DNA of 64,000 bases. Origin: Moraxella boevrei DSM 14165 (GTDB lineage: Bacteria > Pseudomonadota > Gammaproteobacteria > Pseudomonadales > Moraxellaceae). The notes beneath the pieces are model-generated. The model saw nothing but the letters and a program-made list of their open reading frames with translations. It did no database searches and had not been told where the DNA came from. The DNA lies in assembly GCF_000379845.1 (NCBI RefSeq), contig NZ_KB903811.1, positions 1 to 64,000 on the forward strand, given 5' to 3'. Positions within the stretch are counted from its first letter, which is position 1. Every line of letters starts with the position of its first letter. Positions 36,788 to 45,901 of the stretch are shown piece after piece. The translations under genes and the position numbers were made by a program.

Positions 36788-37225
36788 ATGAAAGCAGTTA
36801 TTCAACGTGTCAAATTTGCCAATGTGGTGGTAAACGATGTTACAGTCGGTGAAATTTCACAGGGAATTTTGGTGTATCTGGGGCTTGGTGAAAATGATGA
36901 TTTAACCATTGGTAAAAAGATGATTGACAAAATCTTAACTTACCGCATTTTTGAAGACGAAAACGGTAAAATGGGTAAAAATGTGAGTGATGTGGGTGGT
37001 GGGATATTACTGGTGTCGCAGTTTACCTTGCTTGCCAATACCAAAAACGGTCGCCGACCAGATTTTAGCCCTGCCATGTCGCCAGAGTTTGCTAAACCCT
37101 TGTTTGATGACATCGTCAACTATGCCAAACAGCAACATCACACGGTTGCCACAGGTGAATTTGGGGCAGATATGCAAGTGAGTAGTTGTAATGATGGACC
37201 CATTAATTTTATTTTTGAGTTATGA
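36788..37225 (+). CDS. dtd: D-aminoacyl-tRNA deacylase
   Basis: A 145-aa enzyme that removes D-amino acids (and glycine from tRNA-Ala) from tRNA. It contains VSQFTLLANTKNGRRPDFSPAM and the family's C-terminal GADMQVSSCNDGPINFI (the cis Gly-Pro-like region lies in the DxPV-equivalent part). Length equals E. coli Dtd (145). It overlaps the convergent small gene by a few bases at its 3' end. Confidence 0.96.
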   Translation: MKAVIQRVKFANVVVNDVTVGEISQGILVYLGLGENDDLTIGKKMIDKILTYRIFEDENGKMGKNVSDVGGGILLVSQFTLLANTKNGRRPDFSPAMSPEFAKPLFDDIVNYAKQQHHTVATGEFGADMQVSSCNDGPINFIFEL

Positions 37226-37465
37226 TTTATTTGCCAATTCATACACCTTTATGGCATGAGCAAGTGATAACTCTGGATAATGTTGTCTTAGATTTTTAAT
37301 GACTTCTACTTTTGGTTGGTGTAACAAAGGCTTGATAAAGGCAATATAGTCATCTTTTAATACGTCCATAAGCCTATTTTCTAATTGTTTCACACGCTTA
37401 GCATTCAGCCATTCTTTGATTAACAACACACAAATCAAGAAAACAATTATCACATCAGCTGGCAT
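37220..37465 (-). CDS. Small single-pass membrane protein of unknown function
   Basis: An 81-aa protein. Residues 5-17 are hydrophobic (VIIVFLICVLLIK), followed by a helical, charged tail (KRVKQLENRLMDVLKDDYIAFIKPLLHQP). It overlaps the rsmJ 3' end by 16 bases, so it probably belongs to the same transcript. Family not recognised. It overlaps dtd by 6 bases tail-to-tail. Confidence 0.6.
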   Translation of the reverse strand: MPADVIIVFLICVLLIKEWLNAKRVKQLENRLMDVLKDDYIAFIKPLLHQPKVEVIKNLRQHYPELSLAHAIKVYELANKS

Positions 37466-38268
37466 TTTTTCACTCCCAATAAACGATATTCATCAAATCT
37501 TATAACATCGTTTGCTATGCTTTGAATAGGATTTATATTGGCAAAATTAGGGGCATTGATGGGGCGTTTTATTATCAGTTTATCACAATTTTTAATAGCC
37601 GTATTAAATAATTCTATCTCATCGTTAATATTAGGTAGATTAACAAAAGAATGTAACACCTGCATATTTTTATTAACTGCACCTTTATAACTGTCATTTG
37701 GAAACATGGGGTCAAGATAAATTAAATCCACTTTGTTTAAATGCTTTAAAATCTCGCCACTATCGCCAAATTTGATGTCAATTCGGCTCATGAGTTTTTG
37801 CCAATTTTTATGTTGGCTCATTTTGTGTTGTTCGGTTTTTAACAGCAAAAATAAAATCGGATTTTTTTCAATGAATGTAGCCGTTGCCCCTGTACTTGCC
37901 AAAATCAGTCCGTCAATACCAAAGCCTGCCGTAGCATCAATGACACTCATCTCACGATTTAGTTTAGCAATTTTTAACAATAATTCGCTATTTTTGCCAG
38001 CTTTGACAATGCGAGATTGGTAACTTTGCCAATCACAAGAGATTTTTAAAATCTCTTTATTTGCGACTTTGGCTAAAGTCAGTTGTCCTTTTTGATTAAA
38101 AAACAAAAATGGGACATTGGGGTGTAATGTGGATAATAGTTTTAAGTTTTTATTATCAAAATTTTCAGTGAAAATAACAGATATTTCAATCGGTAATTGA
38201 TGATCATAAATGATTTGTTGAACATTTTGGCTATCAAAGCCGTTGGATAATAGCAAACAAACTTTCAC
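37450..38268 (-). CDS. rsmJ: 16S rRNA (guanine1516-N2)-methyltransferase RsmJ
   Basis: A 272-aa SAM-dependent methyltransferase. Motif I is MSVIDATAGFGIDGLILASTGATATFIEKNP (class I Rossmann fold, RsmJ-type DATAGFGxD). Motif IV is DLIYLDPMFPNDSYKGAVNK and the tail contains KLIIKRPINAP. The N-terminal ~90 residues are variable in the family. It lies close to uppP (2-base gap) on the same strand. The match to RsmJ is good but remote methylases cannot be excluded. Confidence 0.86.
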   Translation of the reverse strand: MKVCLLLSNGFDSQNVQQIIYDHQLPIEISVIFTENFDNKNLKLLSTLHPNVPFLFFNQKGQLTLAKVANKEILKISCDWQSYQSRIVKAGKNSELLLKIAKLNREMSVIDATAGFGIDGLILASTGATATFIEKNPILFLLLKTEQHKMSQHKNWQKLMSRIDIKFGDSGEILKHLNKVDLIYLDPMFPNDSYKGAVNKNMQVLHSFVNLPNINDEIELFNTAIKNCDKLIIKRPINAPNFANINPIQSIANDVIRFDEYRLLGVKKCQLM

Positions 38269-38270
38269 AA

Positions 38271-39110
38271 TTAACCTTCAATATGATAACCAAAGCCAAA
38301 ATAAGCAATCAGCACCACCAAACCTGTGGCAATGCGTAACCACGCAAACACGGTAAAGTCTTTTTTACTCACCCACGCCACCATAAGGCGGATACATAAC
38401 AGTGCGACAATGAACGATACAAGCGTCCCTACGCCCAAAATCACCCAGTCTTCACCAGTTTGTAGCACATCTTTATTTTTTAGCAAATCTAATAAGCCTG
38501 CACCGACAATCACAGGAATACCCAGAAAAAAGGAAAATTCTGTTGATGCACGACGAGAAACACCGAGCCATAACGCCCCGATAATGGTCGCACCACTGCG
38601 AGATGTACCGGGGATTAATGCTAAACATTGACAGAAACCGATTTTAAGAGCGGTTTTAAAATCAATGTTTTCCGCTTCGTCTGCGATGATGGTTTGTGGG
38701 CGTTTTTCCACATAAAAAATCAGCAATGCTCCAACGATGAGCATGGTGGCAACCACGAGTGGGTGAAATGCCTGTTTGACAAAATCGGCAATGGTAAAGC
38801 CCAAAACCATAACAGGAATGGTTGCAATGATTAAAGAGATACCAAGCTGACGGGGATTTTTTAGACCCGTCGCTTTGCCAGTCAATAAACCCATAAGAGC
38901 GCTCCAAAGCCTGCCCCAATAGTCATAAATCACTGCCAAAATCGCCCCAAGCTGGATAAAAACGATAAATAAATCTCGTTTTTCAGGTGTCCAAAAATTC
39001 ATAATATCGGCGGATAAAATTAAGTAGCCTGTACTGGAAATCGGCAAAAATTCGGCAATACCTTCCACAATGCCCATGATGACTGCTTTGATAAATAATA
39101 AAACTTCCAT
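38271..39110 (-). CDS. uppP: Undecaprenyl-diphosphatase UppP (BacA)
   Basis: A 279-aa, multi-helix inner-membrane enzyme that recycles undecaprenyl pyrophosphate for cell-wall synthesis. Signature parts: GIVEGIAEFLPISSTG (residues 13-28), QLGAILAVIYDYW, and the second site LALIPGTSRSGATIIGALWLGVSRR. The His that normally follows SSTG (His30 of E. coli) is Tyr29 here. ATG 39110 overlaps the tsaB stop (TAATG), so tsaB and uppP are co-translated; the in-frame extension upstream lies inside tsaB. Confidence 0.93.
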   Translation of the reverse strand: MEVLLFIKAVIMGIVEGIAEFLPISSTGYLILSADIMNFWTPEKRDLFIVFIQLGAILAVIYDYWGRLWSALMGLLTGKATGLKNPRQLGISLIIATIPVMVLGFTIADFVKQAFHPLVVATMLIVGALLIFYVEKRPQTIIADEAENIDFKTALKIGFCQCLALIPGTSRSGATIIGALWLGVSRRASTEFSFFLGIPVIVGAGLLDLLKNKDVLQTGEDWVILGVGTLVSFIVALLCIRLMVAWVSKKDFTVFAWLRIATGLVVLIAYFGFGYHIEG

Positions 39111-39769
39111 TATTTTTTCCCCTGTTCCGCCAACGTTTTCCACGCATTATGACGTAAATAGACTGGCAGAGCATTTTCGGCAGTGACCGACTTGCCATTA
39201 TTTAGTAATTCTAAACCCAATAAACCAATCGTTGTAGCGGTTGGTTGTAGATTTTCTAAACAAAGTTGTGCATTTGCGGTTAATAAAGTCGCACCATTGC
39301 CGACTAAAGGTAAATTTTTATCGGTTTTTTCGCCATAACTTAACAATTTTTCGGTATTGATAAGTTGCATGATATTGTCTTTTTCACAAAACTCACCGAA
39401 ATAAACTTCGTCCATACGAGCGTCAAGCACCGCATAAACATGGCTTAAACCTTCATGAATAAAGGCTTGTTGAGCCAATGCCTGCAAACTAGACACAGGC
39501 AGACACGGCAAATCATGAGCAAATGCCAAGGCTTGAGCCACAGCGGTGTTAATGCGTATGCCACTAAATGCCCCCGGCCCCCGATTAAAGGCGATTGCGG
39601 TTAAATCACTAATTTTTTTATCATGTTTACTTAACAGAGTGTTTATCATGGGGAGAATTTTTTGGGTTTGTAGGCGGTTGCCTGTTTCGGTCATTTCATC
39701 TAGAAGTGAATCTTTGTCCAGTAGTGCAATGGAACATTGGTCAAAAACGGTGTCAAGGGCTAAAATCAT
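39110..39769 (-). CDS. tsaB: tRNA threonylcarbamoyladenosine synthesis protein TsaB
   Basis: A 219-aa actin-like ATPase-fold protein, partner of TsaD/TsaE in making t6A37 in ANN-decoding tRNAs. It begins MILALDTVFDQCSIALLDKD and has the family block ISDLTAIAFNRGPGAFSGIRINTAVAQALAFAHDLPCLPVSSL. It ends with the TAATG overlap with uppP, and rsmJ follows, suggesting a tsaB-uppP-rsmJ operon. Confidence 0.95.
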   Translation of the reverse strand: MILALDTVFDQCSIALLDKDSLLDEMTETGNRLQTQKILPMINTLLSKHDKKISDLTAIAFNRGPGAFSGIRINTAVAQALAFAHDLPCLPVSSLQALAQQAFIHEGLSHVYAVLDARMDEVYFGEFCEKDNIMQLINTEKLLSYGEKTDKNLPLVGNGATLLTANAQLCLENLQPTATTIGLLGLELLNNGKSVTAENALPVYLRHNAWKTLAEQGKK

Positions 39770-39979
39770 GCAAATTTCTCAAAAAAAGTCAGTTTTATCA
39801 ATTTTCAATCATATTATTTTAATGATTGACAAATCAAAAACGCATATCATACCACCAATTTTAGGGTGGTGTTAGTGCTGTACCAAATTTTTTTACAAGC
39901 TAAAAAATTGTTAGTTAAGGCATTAAACAAAAATAAATAGGGTTTTTATTTCACCATGAGTCTGTCAAATGGTAGGAAA

Positions 39980-40013
39980 ACCGTCATGTTTCAACAAGCT
40001 CACCACGAACGGT
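39980..40013. repeat. REP-like palindrome (AACAAGCTCACCACGAACGG type)
   Basis: ACCGT ... ACGGT arms around CAACAAGCTCACCACGAACGG. Related sequences are seen at 56191-56273 and 58686-58760. The rest of the 39770-40149 gap shows no gene. Confidence 0.65.
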
Positions 40014-40149
40014 CTAAAATTTTCCAATTAATTATTGATAAAATATGACCCAAGTTTTGCTTTGTTTGATTAAACCGGTTAATTCCACAAAAAAAATGTG
40101 GATTTATATTAAAATTGCGTATTTTTTACATTTTTATATTTGCGTTGTG

Positions 40150-40158
40150 TGGTATAAT
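40150..40158 (+). promoter_or_regulatory. Extended -10 promoter of the MBL-fold gene
   Basis: TGGTATAAT, a TGn-extended -10 box with perfect TATAAT, 66 bases before the start codon of the di-iron/MBL protein gene; a good -35 at standard spacing is not evident. Confidence 0.55.
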
Positions 40159-40224
40159 GGTCGCCATATCAGTAAACTTGGGCTGTGTTACTGATAGTTT
40201 GTTTTTTATGAAAGGAGATTTTGT

Positions 40225-41037
40225 ATGGCTGGTAAAACAATTTTTGACAATGGGGTACACAAAGTTATCGTGTTTAGCGATTTGGTGCAAGGCGACGGTA
40301 TTCAGTCCAATCAGTTTTTGGTGCTAAATACCGATAATGGCGAAACCAATGGGGCGGTGATTGACCCTGGTGGGGATTTGACCTATACGCCTTTGACCTT
40401 AGCGTTACTCAAGCATACCGATATTCGCCATGTGCGTTATGTGATTGGTTCACATCAAGATCCTGACATTATCGCCTCGTTGCCACGTTGGTTGTTACAT
40501 ACCGAAGCAACGATGGTAATCTCTAAGTTGTGGGAGCGTTTTTTGCCACATCTAAATTCAGCATTTACCACAGGGAGATTACAGTCGGGCTATATGCAAC
40601 GGATGATTGCGTTGCCTGATGAAGGGGCTGTGTTACAGTTGGGCGAAAGTTATTTGTATGCGTTGCCTGCTCATTTTTTACATTCTGAAGGTAATTTTCA
40701 GTTTTACGACCCGATTAGCAAAATCTTGTTTTCAGGCGATATGGGTGCATCATTGGTAGGCGACCCTGATGAAGCGGTGAACGATTTTGACGCTCATATT
40801 CCCACCATGAAAGGCTTTCATCAGCGTTATATGGTGTCCAATAAAGTAACGGCGTTTTGGGCAAAGGCAGTGCGTGAGCTTGATGTTCATATGATTGTTC
40901 CGCAACATGGCAAGGCGTTTGTTGGTAAAGAAATGGTCAATCAATTTTTGGATTGGATTGAACAATTGCCTTGTGGGGTGGATTTGTTTACCCAAGATAA
41001 TTACAATTATAAAGGTTTAATTGATAGCGTAAAATAA
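40225..41037 (+). CDS. MBL-fold oxygen-binding di-iron (ODP, flavodiiron-like) protein
   Basis: A 270-aa metallo-beta-lactamase-fold protein with the metal site pattern of the oxygen-binding domain of flavodiiron proteins: SHQDPDIIASL (HxDPD), PAHFLHSEGNFQFYDPISKILFSGDMG and PQHGKAF. It lacks the flavodoxin domain, so it needs a separate electron donor to reduce O2 or NO, or may be a sensor. A strong ribosome site, AAGGAG, precedes the start. It ends three bases before ubiA. Confidence 0.88.
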   Translation: MAGKTIFDNGVHKVIVFSDLVQGDGIQSNQFLVLNTDNGETNGAVIDPGGDLTYTPLTLALLKHTDIRHVRYVIGSHQDPDIIASLPRWLLHTEATMVISKLWERFLPHLNSAFTTGRLQSGYMQRMIALPDEGAVLQLGESYLYALPAHFLHSEGNFQFYDPISKILFSGDMGASLVGDPDEAVNDFDAHIPTMKGFHQRYMVSNKVTAFWAKAVRELDVHMIVPQHGKAFVGKEMVNQFLDWIEQLPCGVDLFTQDNYNYKGLIDSVK

Positions 41038-41040
41038 CCC

Positions 41041-41958
41041 ATGTCGGCAACGTTATTTAATCCATTTCGCAAAGAAAAATGGCTCGCCTATGTACATTTG
41101 ACCCGTTTTGACCGTCCTGTTGGCATTGAACTTGTGCTGTGGTCAACGCTATGGGCGGTATTTTTAGCAGGGCTTGACCTTGGTAGGTTACCGCCTTGGC
41201 ACGTTGTGCTGATTTTTTCGCTTGGGGCGACACTTATGCGTGGGGCGGGCTGTGCCATTAATGATTTTGCCGACCGCAAAGTGGATGGTCATGTCACTCG
41301 TACCAAACATCGCCCTTTGGCTGATGGGCGTTTGACCGCTAAAGAAGCGGTTTGGGCGTTTTTGGTTTTGTCATGGATTAGCGGTGCATTGCTGATTTTT
41401 TTGCCTATTCAGGTGTTTTATTGGTCATTTGGTGCGGTGGCGTTGGCGTTTATTTATCCGTTTATGAAACGTTTTACCCATTTACCACAATTTTTTTTGG
41501 CGATGGCATTTGGTTGGGCAATTCCGATGGCGTATGTGGCGGTGTCCGCCGAAATCTTGGAAAAAGGTTCAACCAATATTTGGTGTTGGCTGTTATTTGT
41601 CGGCTATATGGCGTGGACGGTGGCGTATGATACCCAGTATGCGATGGCTGACCGAGAAGATGATATCAAAATTGGGGTAAAATCCACGGCTATTTTATTT
41701 GGGAACTATGATGTGTTCATCATTAGCTTGTTGCAAGCGGTGTTTTTGGCGTGTTTGGCAGGCGTTTTTTGGCATTATTTTGGTTTGTTAAGTATTATTA
41801 GTTTATTGCCGTTGATTTTGATGTTTGTTTATCAAAACAAACTTTGTAGAACTTATCTACCGACCAACTGCACAAAAGCATTTTTGCACAATGTATGGGT
41901 TGGGCGGTATGTGTTCGTGGTGATTGTAATTTTAGTGTGGTTAAAATTCAAGTTTTAA
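41041..41958 (+). CDS. ubiA: 4-hydroxybenzoate polyprenyltransferase UbiA
   Basis: A 305-aa membrane enzyme with about eight helices that prenylates 4-hydroxybenzoate in ubiquinone synthesis. The two Asp-rich sites are [23 protein letters not shown] and [12 protein letters not shown]; also [18 protein letters not shown] near the N-terminus. It lies three bases after the MBL gene, so the two are co-transcribed. Confidence 0.96.
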   Translation: MSATLFNPFRKEKWLAYVHLTRFDRPVGIELVLWSTLWAVFLAGLDLGRLPPWHVVLIFSLGATLMRGAGCAINDFADRKVDGHVTRTKHRPLADGRLTAKEAVWAFLVLSWISGALLIFLPIQVFYWSFGAVALAFIYPFMKRFTHLPQFFLAMAFGWAIPMAYVAVSAEILEKGSTNIWCWLLFVGYMAWTVAYDTQYAMADREDDIKIGVKSTAILFGNYDVFIISLLQAVFLACLAGVFWHYFGLLSIISLLPLILMFVYQNKLCRTYLPTNCTKAFLHNVWVGRYVFVVIVILVWLKFKF

Positions 41959-42060
41959 CTTTAATTTATTATTATCAAGTTAAACAAATGTTAAATTAAA
42001 TTAAATAAATCAAATTAAGTAAATGCAACAATCAGTGTACAACTAATAATATGGCTATCA

Positions 42061-42822
42061 TCAAAAAAACAGACACCCCCATTCCGTTATATGCCGATAA
42101 ATTTTGGTCTGATACATTTTTTGTAAATTATCGTCAGTCATTACGCTGTTTGGCTCACCTTGTGCCAATACTTTGCCTTGATGTAAAGCAATGACATGGT
42201 CGGCATATTGATAAGCATGGCTTAAATTATGCAGTACAACAAGCACACTTTTTTGTTTTGCTTTGACCAAATCTTGCAAATAGGCAAATAACAAGCGTTC
42301 ATGTTTGATATCTAAATGGTTAGTCGGTTCATCAAATAATAAAATTTCGGTATTTTGCATTAATGCTCGGACAATGGCAAGGCGTTGTTTTTCACCACCT
42401 GATAGACTTTGGATACGTTTGCTTGCCAACGCTTCTAGCTCAAAGTGTTGTAAAAACTGCATGGCTTTTTCAACATCACAGCGATTGTGAGTTTGATACC
42501 ATAACAGTTTTGGCGTAGTGCCAAGCAGGGCATAGTCTAATACGGTTAAAGGTAGGCTAAACTGCTCATGTTGCCCTACCCATGCGATTTTGCCATGCTT
42601 TATACTTTGTAAAATGGGTTGATTTTGACAAAAAATCTCACCCACAATTTGACAATTTTGTACCTTACCTAACAAACTGTGAAGTAAGGTGCTTTTTCCT
42701 GCACCATTTGCACCGATTAAGGCGATAAATTGTTGGGCTGGCAGAGTAAGATTGTCAATATTTAATAAATTTTTTTTGGCGGTTTTTACGCTTAAGTCTT
42801 TGATGGTAAATAAATTATCCAC
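42061..42822 (-). CDS. ABC transporter ATP-binding protein, haem/siderophore importer (HmuV-type)
   Basis: A 253-aa ATPase. Walker A is GANGAGKS, the Q loop is VGQHEQ, the signature is LSGGEKQRLAIVRAL, Walker B is ILLFDEPTNHLDI, and the H loop is VLHN. It would energise the adjacent FecCD-type permease. The GTG start at 42822 is preferred: it overlaps the permease stop by 8 bases and AAGG precedes it. A longer frame would run through the permease gene. It is the last gene of the haem locus. Confidence 0.9.
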   Translation of the reverse strand: MDNLFTIKDLSVKTAKKNLLNIDNLTLPAQQFIALIGANGAGKSTLLHSLLGKVQNCQIVGEIFCQNQPILQSIKHGKIAWVGQHEQFSLPLTVLDYALLGTTPKLLWYQTHNRCDVEKAMQFLQHFELEALASKRIQSLSGGEKQRLAIVRALMQNTEILLFDEPTNHLDIKHERLLFAYLQDLVKAKQKSVLVVLHNLSHAYQYADHVIALHQGKVLAQGEPNSVMTDDNLQKMYQTKIYRHITEWGCLFF

Positions 42823-43777
42823 GATTGCCAGCCTTAATAAATAACCAAATAAAAAAAGGTCCACCAAGCAACGCAAGCACAATGCCAACAGGCACGTCAA
42901 TCGGATAGGCGATATAGCGAGCGGTTGTGTCAATGACTAACATCGCCACCGCCCCAAGCCAACCTGATAAAAACATCAGTTTGCCACGTCCACCACCCAC
43001 CGTTACCGCCAAAATATTGGGTATCATCATGCCAATAAAGCCAATTACACCTGCTAGTGATACTGCTGAGCCTGTCAAAAGTGCAGATGCGATAATCGCC
43101 CATGTGCGAGTTTTACCAACCGAAATGCCCATAGATATGGCAGTCGTTTCTCCAAGCATTAAAATATCTAGCTTTCGCCCCAGTGGTAACAAGATTAACA
43201 AACCCACCGCAATACAAACTAGCACATAGTGAAACGGCACAAAACCTGCTTCCGCCATACTGCCAGATAACCAGTTGGTTGCACTTCGTAATACCATGTC
43301 ATCAGACATAAACAAAATTAAACTGACCAATGCCCCACAAAATGCACTAATCACAAACCCCAAAATCAATAAACCCATTTGACCGCCACCAAGCAGACGA
43401 TGACACGCCAAAATTAGCAAACACACCAGTAATGCCCCTGTAAAACTTGCCAAGGGTACACCAAAACCTGTAATACCAAAGGCAAGTACTGCCACTACAC
43501 CAAGTGATGCACCGCCAGATGTACCGATAAGGCTGGGGTCGGCTAACGGGTTTTCAAATAAGGCTTGTAATGCCGAACCACTAACTGATAATGCTAAACC
43601 CACCAATAATGCGGTTAGCACTCGTGGATATCGGATTTGCCAAGTAATTTCGTCCAGTTGGGTAGGATTTTGCCATTCACCAAAACCCACACTTAAACCT
43701 GCATACACGCTGATGAAAGTTAAAATCACTGCAACGATAAGATAAAAAATGGTTTTTTTGTTTAAAAAAGCAGTCAT
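42815..43777 (-). CDS. FecCD-family ABC permease, haem importer (HmuU-type)
   Basis: A 320-aa inner-membrane permease with about ten helices. Typical segments: RYPRVLTALLVGLALSVSGSALQALFENPLADPSLIGTSGGASLG and LTGSAVSLAGVIGFIGMMIPNI, followed by DVPVGIVLALLGGPFFIWL. It forms the channel with the ATPase encoded next to it (8-base overlap). Substrate class (haem) is inferred from the neighbours. Confidence 0.92.
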   Translation of the reverse strand: MTAFLNKKTIFYLIVAVILTFISVYAGLSVGFGEWQNPTQLDEITWQIRYPRVLTALLVGLALSVSGSALQALFENPLADPSLIGTSGGASLGVVAVLAFGITGFGVPLASFTGALLVCLLILACHRLLGGGQMGLLILGFVISAFCGALVSLILFMSDDMVLRSATNWLSGSMAEAGFVPFHYVLVCIAVGLLILLPLGRKLDILMLGETTAISMGISVGKTRTWAIIASALLTGSAVSLAGVIGFIGMMIPNILAVTVGGGRGKLMFLSGWLGAVAMLVIDTTARYIAYPIDVPVGIVLALLGGPFFIWLFIKAGNRG

Positions 43778-43786
43778 AATAAGGTA

Positions 43787-44593
43787 TTATTTTGCCAATG
43801 CGTGTAATTTGTTTAACACTTGCGGACTATCAAGCCCAAAACGCAAAAAGTCGTTGGCTTGCCAATAATACACTTTGCCAGTTTTTACCGCAGGGCTGTT
43901 AGCGACTTCTGGGCGTTTTTTAAACTGTTCCACCGTGCCAAGTGTGGCTTGATTATGCGAAGCAATGATAATCACATCGGGCCGACTGGCAAGCCAACCT
44001 TCACGAGATAGTGGTTTTAAGCCATCTATTGTTACCGCATTTATCCCACCTGCTAGGCGGATTAACTCATCGCCCACCGTGCCACGTCCTGCCACAATAC
44101 GACCGTCATAGCTAAATAAATAGCGTTTTTTGGTGCTAGGTTTTGCATTCATACCTTGTTGCCATTGGCTTGCCAGTTGGTTAGCTTGGGCTTGTTTGCC
44201 AAGCAATCCGCCAACGCTTTTAATGGCATTGGCATAACCTGCCACATTTTCGGCAGGCATGACGTTTACAGTTTTGATTTTTAAACTGCTTAAACGCTGA
44301 TAAATGCTTGTAGGTTGCACCATATAGCTACCCATTACCAAATCAGGCTTTAACGCCACAATCGGCTCAACGGTCAAATTACGATGAATGCCGATATCGC
44401 TAGCTTTTACCAAACTTGGGTGTTTATAAGCAGTATCTTTGCCAACGATTTTTGCCCCACCGCCAAGCGATAGCACAATATCGCCCACATCACCACTCAT
44501 CACCACAATACGTTCATACGCAAAACTTGCCACCGAACAAGACAGGGCAAGGCTAAAAACTGCCAATTTTTGACAAGATTTTAATAAACTCAT
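43787..44593 (-). CDS. Periplasmic haem-binding protein (HmuT/HutB-type)
   Basis: A 268-aa class III periplasmic binding protein with a signal peptide (KLAVFSLALSCSVASFA, cleavage near residue 25). Features include IVVMSGDVGDIVLSLGGGAKIVGKD, EPIVALKPDLVMGS, RLSSLKIKTVNVMPAE and GTVGDELIRLAGGINAV. The HmuT family binds haem in the periplasm and delivers it to the HmuUV permease, whose gene begins nine bases downstream. Specificity is inferred from family and context. Confidence 0.88.
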   Translation of the reverse strand: MSLLKSCQKLAVFSLALSCSVASFAYERIVVMSGDVGDIVLSLGGGAKIVGKDTAYKHPSLVKASDIGIHRNLTVEPIVALKPDLVMGSYMVQPTSIYQRLSSLKIKTVNVMPAENVAGYANAIKSVGGLLGKQAQANQLASQWQQGMNAKPSTKKRYLFSYDGRIVAGRGTVGDELIRLAGGINAVTIDGLKPLSREGWLASRPDVIIIASHNQATLGTVEQFKKRPEVANSPAVKTGKVYYWQANDFLRFGLDSPQVLNKLHALAK

Positions 44594-44618
44594 TTAATTT
44601 CCTTTTTTGGTGTGTTTT

Positions 44619-44700
44619 GTAGGCTGGGTTTTAACCCAACTTAATATTTTTTTAAACATTAAATTTTGGTGGTTTAAGCTGAGATAAATTTCAGCCTATA
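44619..44700. repeat. Compound REP-like palindromes (GTAGGCTGGG type)
   Basis: GTAGGCTGGGTT ... AACCCAAC followed by TAAGCTGAGA ... TTTCAGCCTATA. The outer parts are inverted copies (GTAGGCTG / CAGCCTAT), so this looks like a small palindromic repeat unit. It lies in the gap between the HemS-like gene (stop at 44706) and the haem-binding protein gene start. Confidence 0.6.
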
Positions 44701-44705
44701 ACATT

Positions 44706-45842
44706 CTACGATACAATTTTAAACTCATCTGCCAAACTTTGAGCCAATACCTGCCATTTTAGGTCTTGGGCTTGTCCTTCGTGGCGTTCACCAAAAATTG
44801 CCAAAATACTGTTGCCTTTTTTATCAAAACCTTCAAATGCCGATGTAAAACCATCATTATGCGGACGTTTAACAAACCAAACTTGCGATAATGCCTTGTC
44901 TTTTAGGTGCATGGTAAAACCTGTTTGTTTTTTATCCATGATGTTAATCCAATCGCCCATACGTTTGACATGGTGTAACGCACCACCAAAAATCTGCACA
45001 AGCCCAGTATTACCCACAAAAATCATGCTATTGATCTGCTCGCTTGCCAACTTTTCTAACAAGGCTTCAATCACTTCAGGACGCACTGCTGTTGTCATGT
45101 TATCAGGGGCTTGCACATAGCCACTGGCACGGTCTAGCTCATATTTGCCAAGAATACTATGAAATTGATGCACATCAGTCATATTCAGCCAATCTTTGCC
45201 AAAATTTTGTTTAGCTTCAGCGTTTAATGGGTGAAAAATCCATTCATCTTGCGGTAAAATGGATAAAATTTCAATCTCACTTGGGGCAGTTTTGGCGTAT
45301 TTGTCGGTCAAATTTTGCCAAATCGTCAATGTTTCATCATCAAACTTGGTCAAAAATGCCTTGTTAATGGCGTGTCCATTTTGGTCAAAAAACGCAATAC
45401 AATAACTCGGATTTTTCTTATCAGGATTAATAATAGCTAACATATGTTTGAATTTTTGCATAAAAATCCGCAAATCCAAGCCGTCTCCTTCACCCAACGC
45501 CAAGCCCATAGTCTTACCGATTTCTAAATTGCGATACACGCCTTGTTTTTCATGCACACAAAACTCATTACGCACAATACTTTCCATCACGCCTAAGGTA
45601 TGTAATTCAAGCAACATCTCACGGCAATTTTCACCCAAATAACGACTGTGTGGCGAAGACAGCAATAACTCAAACTCACTCACACCCAATGAAATCGCCC
45701 CTTCGGTCGGAAATAACATTGGCGTTTCGGCTTTTTTGGCTTGATAAGCTTGCCAAAGCGTGTCATTTTTTTCAGTCGTATTTAAAGTAATGGATTGTTC
45801 AGTTTGTTCATAATTGGATAATAAATATTTATCAGTTTTCAT
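44706..45842 (-). CDS. Haem utilisation/degradation protein, HemS/HmuS family
   Basis: A 378-aa cytoplasmic protein with the two similar halves of the HemS family: EFELLLSSPHSRYLGENCREMLLELHTLGVMESIVRNEFCVHEKQG and VIEALLEKLASEQINSMIFVGNTGLVQIFGGALHHVKRMGDWINIMDK. HLKDKALSQVWFVKRPHNDG is also seen, with conserved Arg. Family proteins bind haem and transfer or break it down. ATG 45842 is preferred; the 16-residue upstream extension is unsupported. A palindromic TGATAAT / ATTATCA pair lies 32 bases upstream. Confidence 0.9.
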   Translation of the reverse strand: MKTDKYLLSNYEQTEQSITLNTTEKNDTLWQAYQAKKAETPMLFPTEGAISLGVSEFELLLSSPHSRYLGENCREMLLELHTLGVMESIVRNEFCVHEKQGVYRNLEIGKTMGLALGEGDGLDLRIFMQKFKHMLAIINPDKKNPSYCIAFFDQNGHAINKAFLTKFDDETLTIWQNLTDKYAKTAPSEIEILSILPQDEWIFHPLNAEAKQNFGKDWLNMTDVHQFHSILGKYELDRASGYVQAPDNMTTAVRPEVIEALLEKLASEQINSMIFVGNTGLVQIFGGALHHVKRMGDWINIMDKKQTGFTMHLKDKALSQVWFVKRPHNDGFTSAFEGFDKKGNSILAIFGERHEGQAQDLKWQVLAQSLADEFKIVS

Positions 45843-45873
45843 AAAATGTCTCTCATTGCGTATCAAAAATATA

Positions 45874-45900
45874 TGATAATAAAAATACAAATAATTATCA
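45874..45900 (-). promoter_or_regulatory. Possible Fur-type site upstream of the HemS-like gene
   Basis: TGATAAT and ATTATCA arms separated by 13 bases, each matching the GATAAT hexamer of Fur boxes, but the spacing is not classical. Confidence 0.4.
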
Positions 45901-45901
45901 A

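Noticed and set aside
42823-42933. N-terminal extension of the ABC ATPase into the permease gene
   Set aside because: The extra 37 residues are hydrophobic permease 3' sequence in another frame; the GTG at 42822 has a better ribosome site and keeps the domain at family length.
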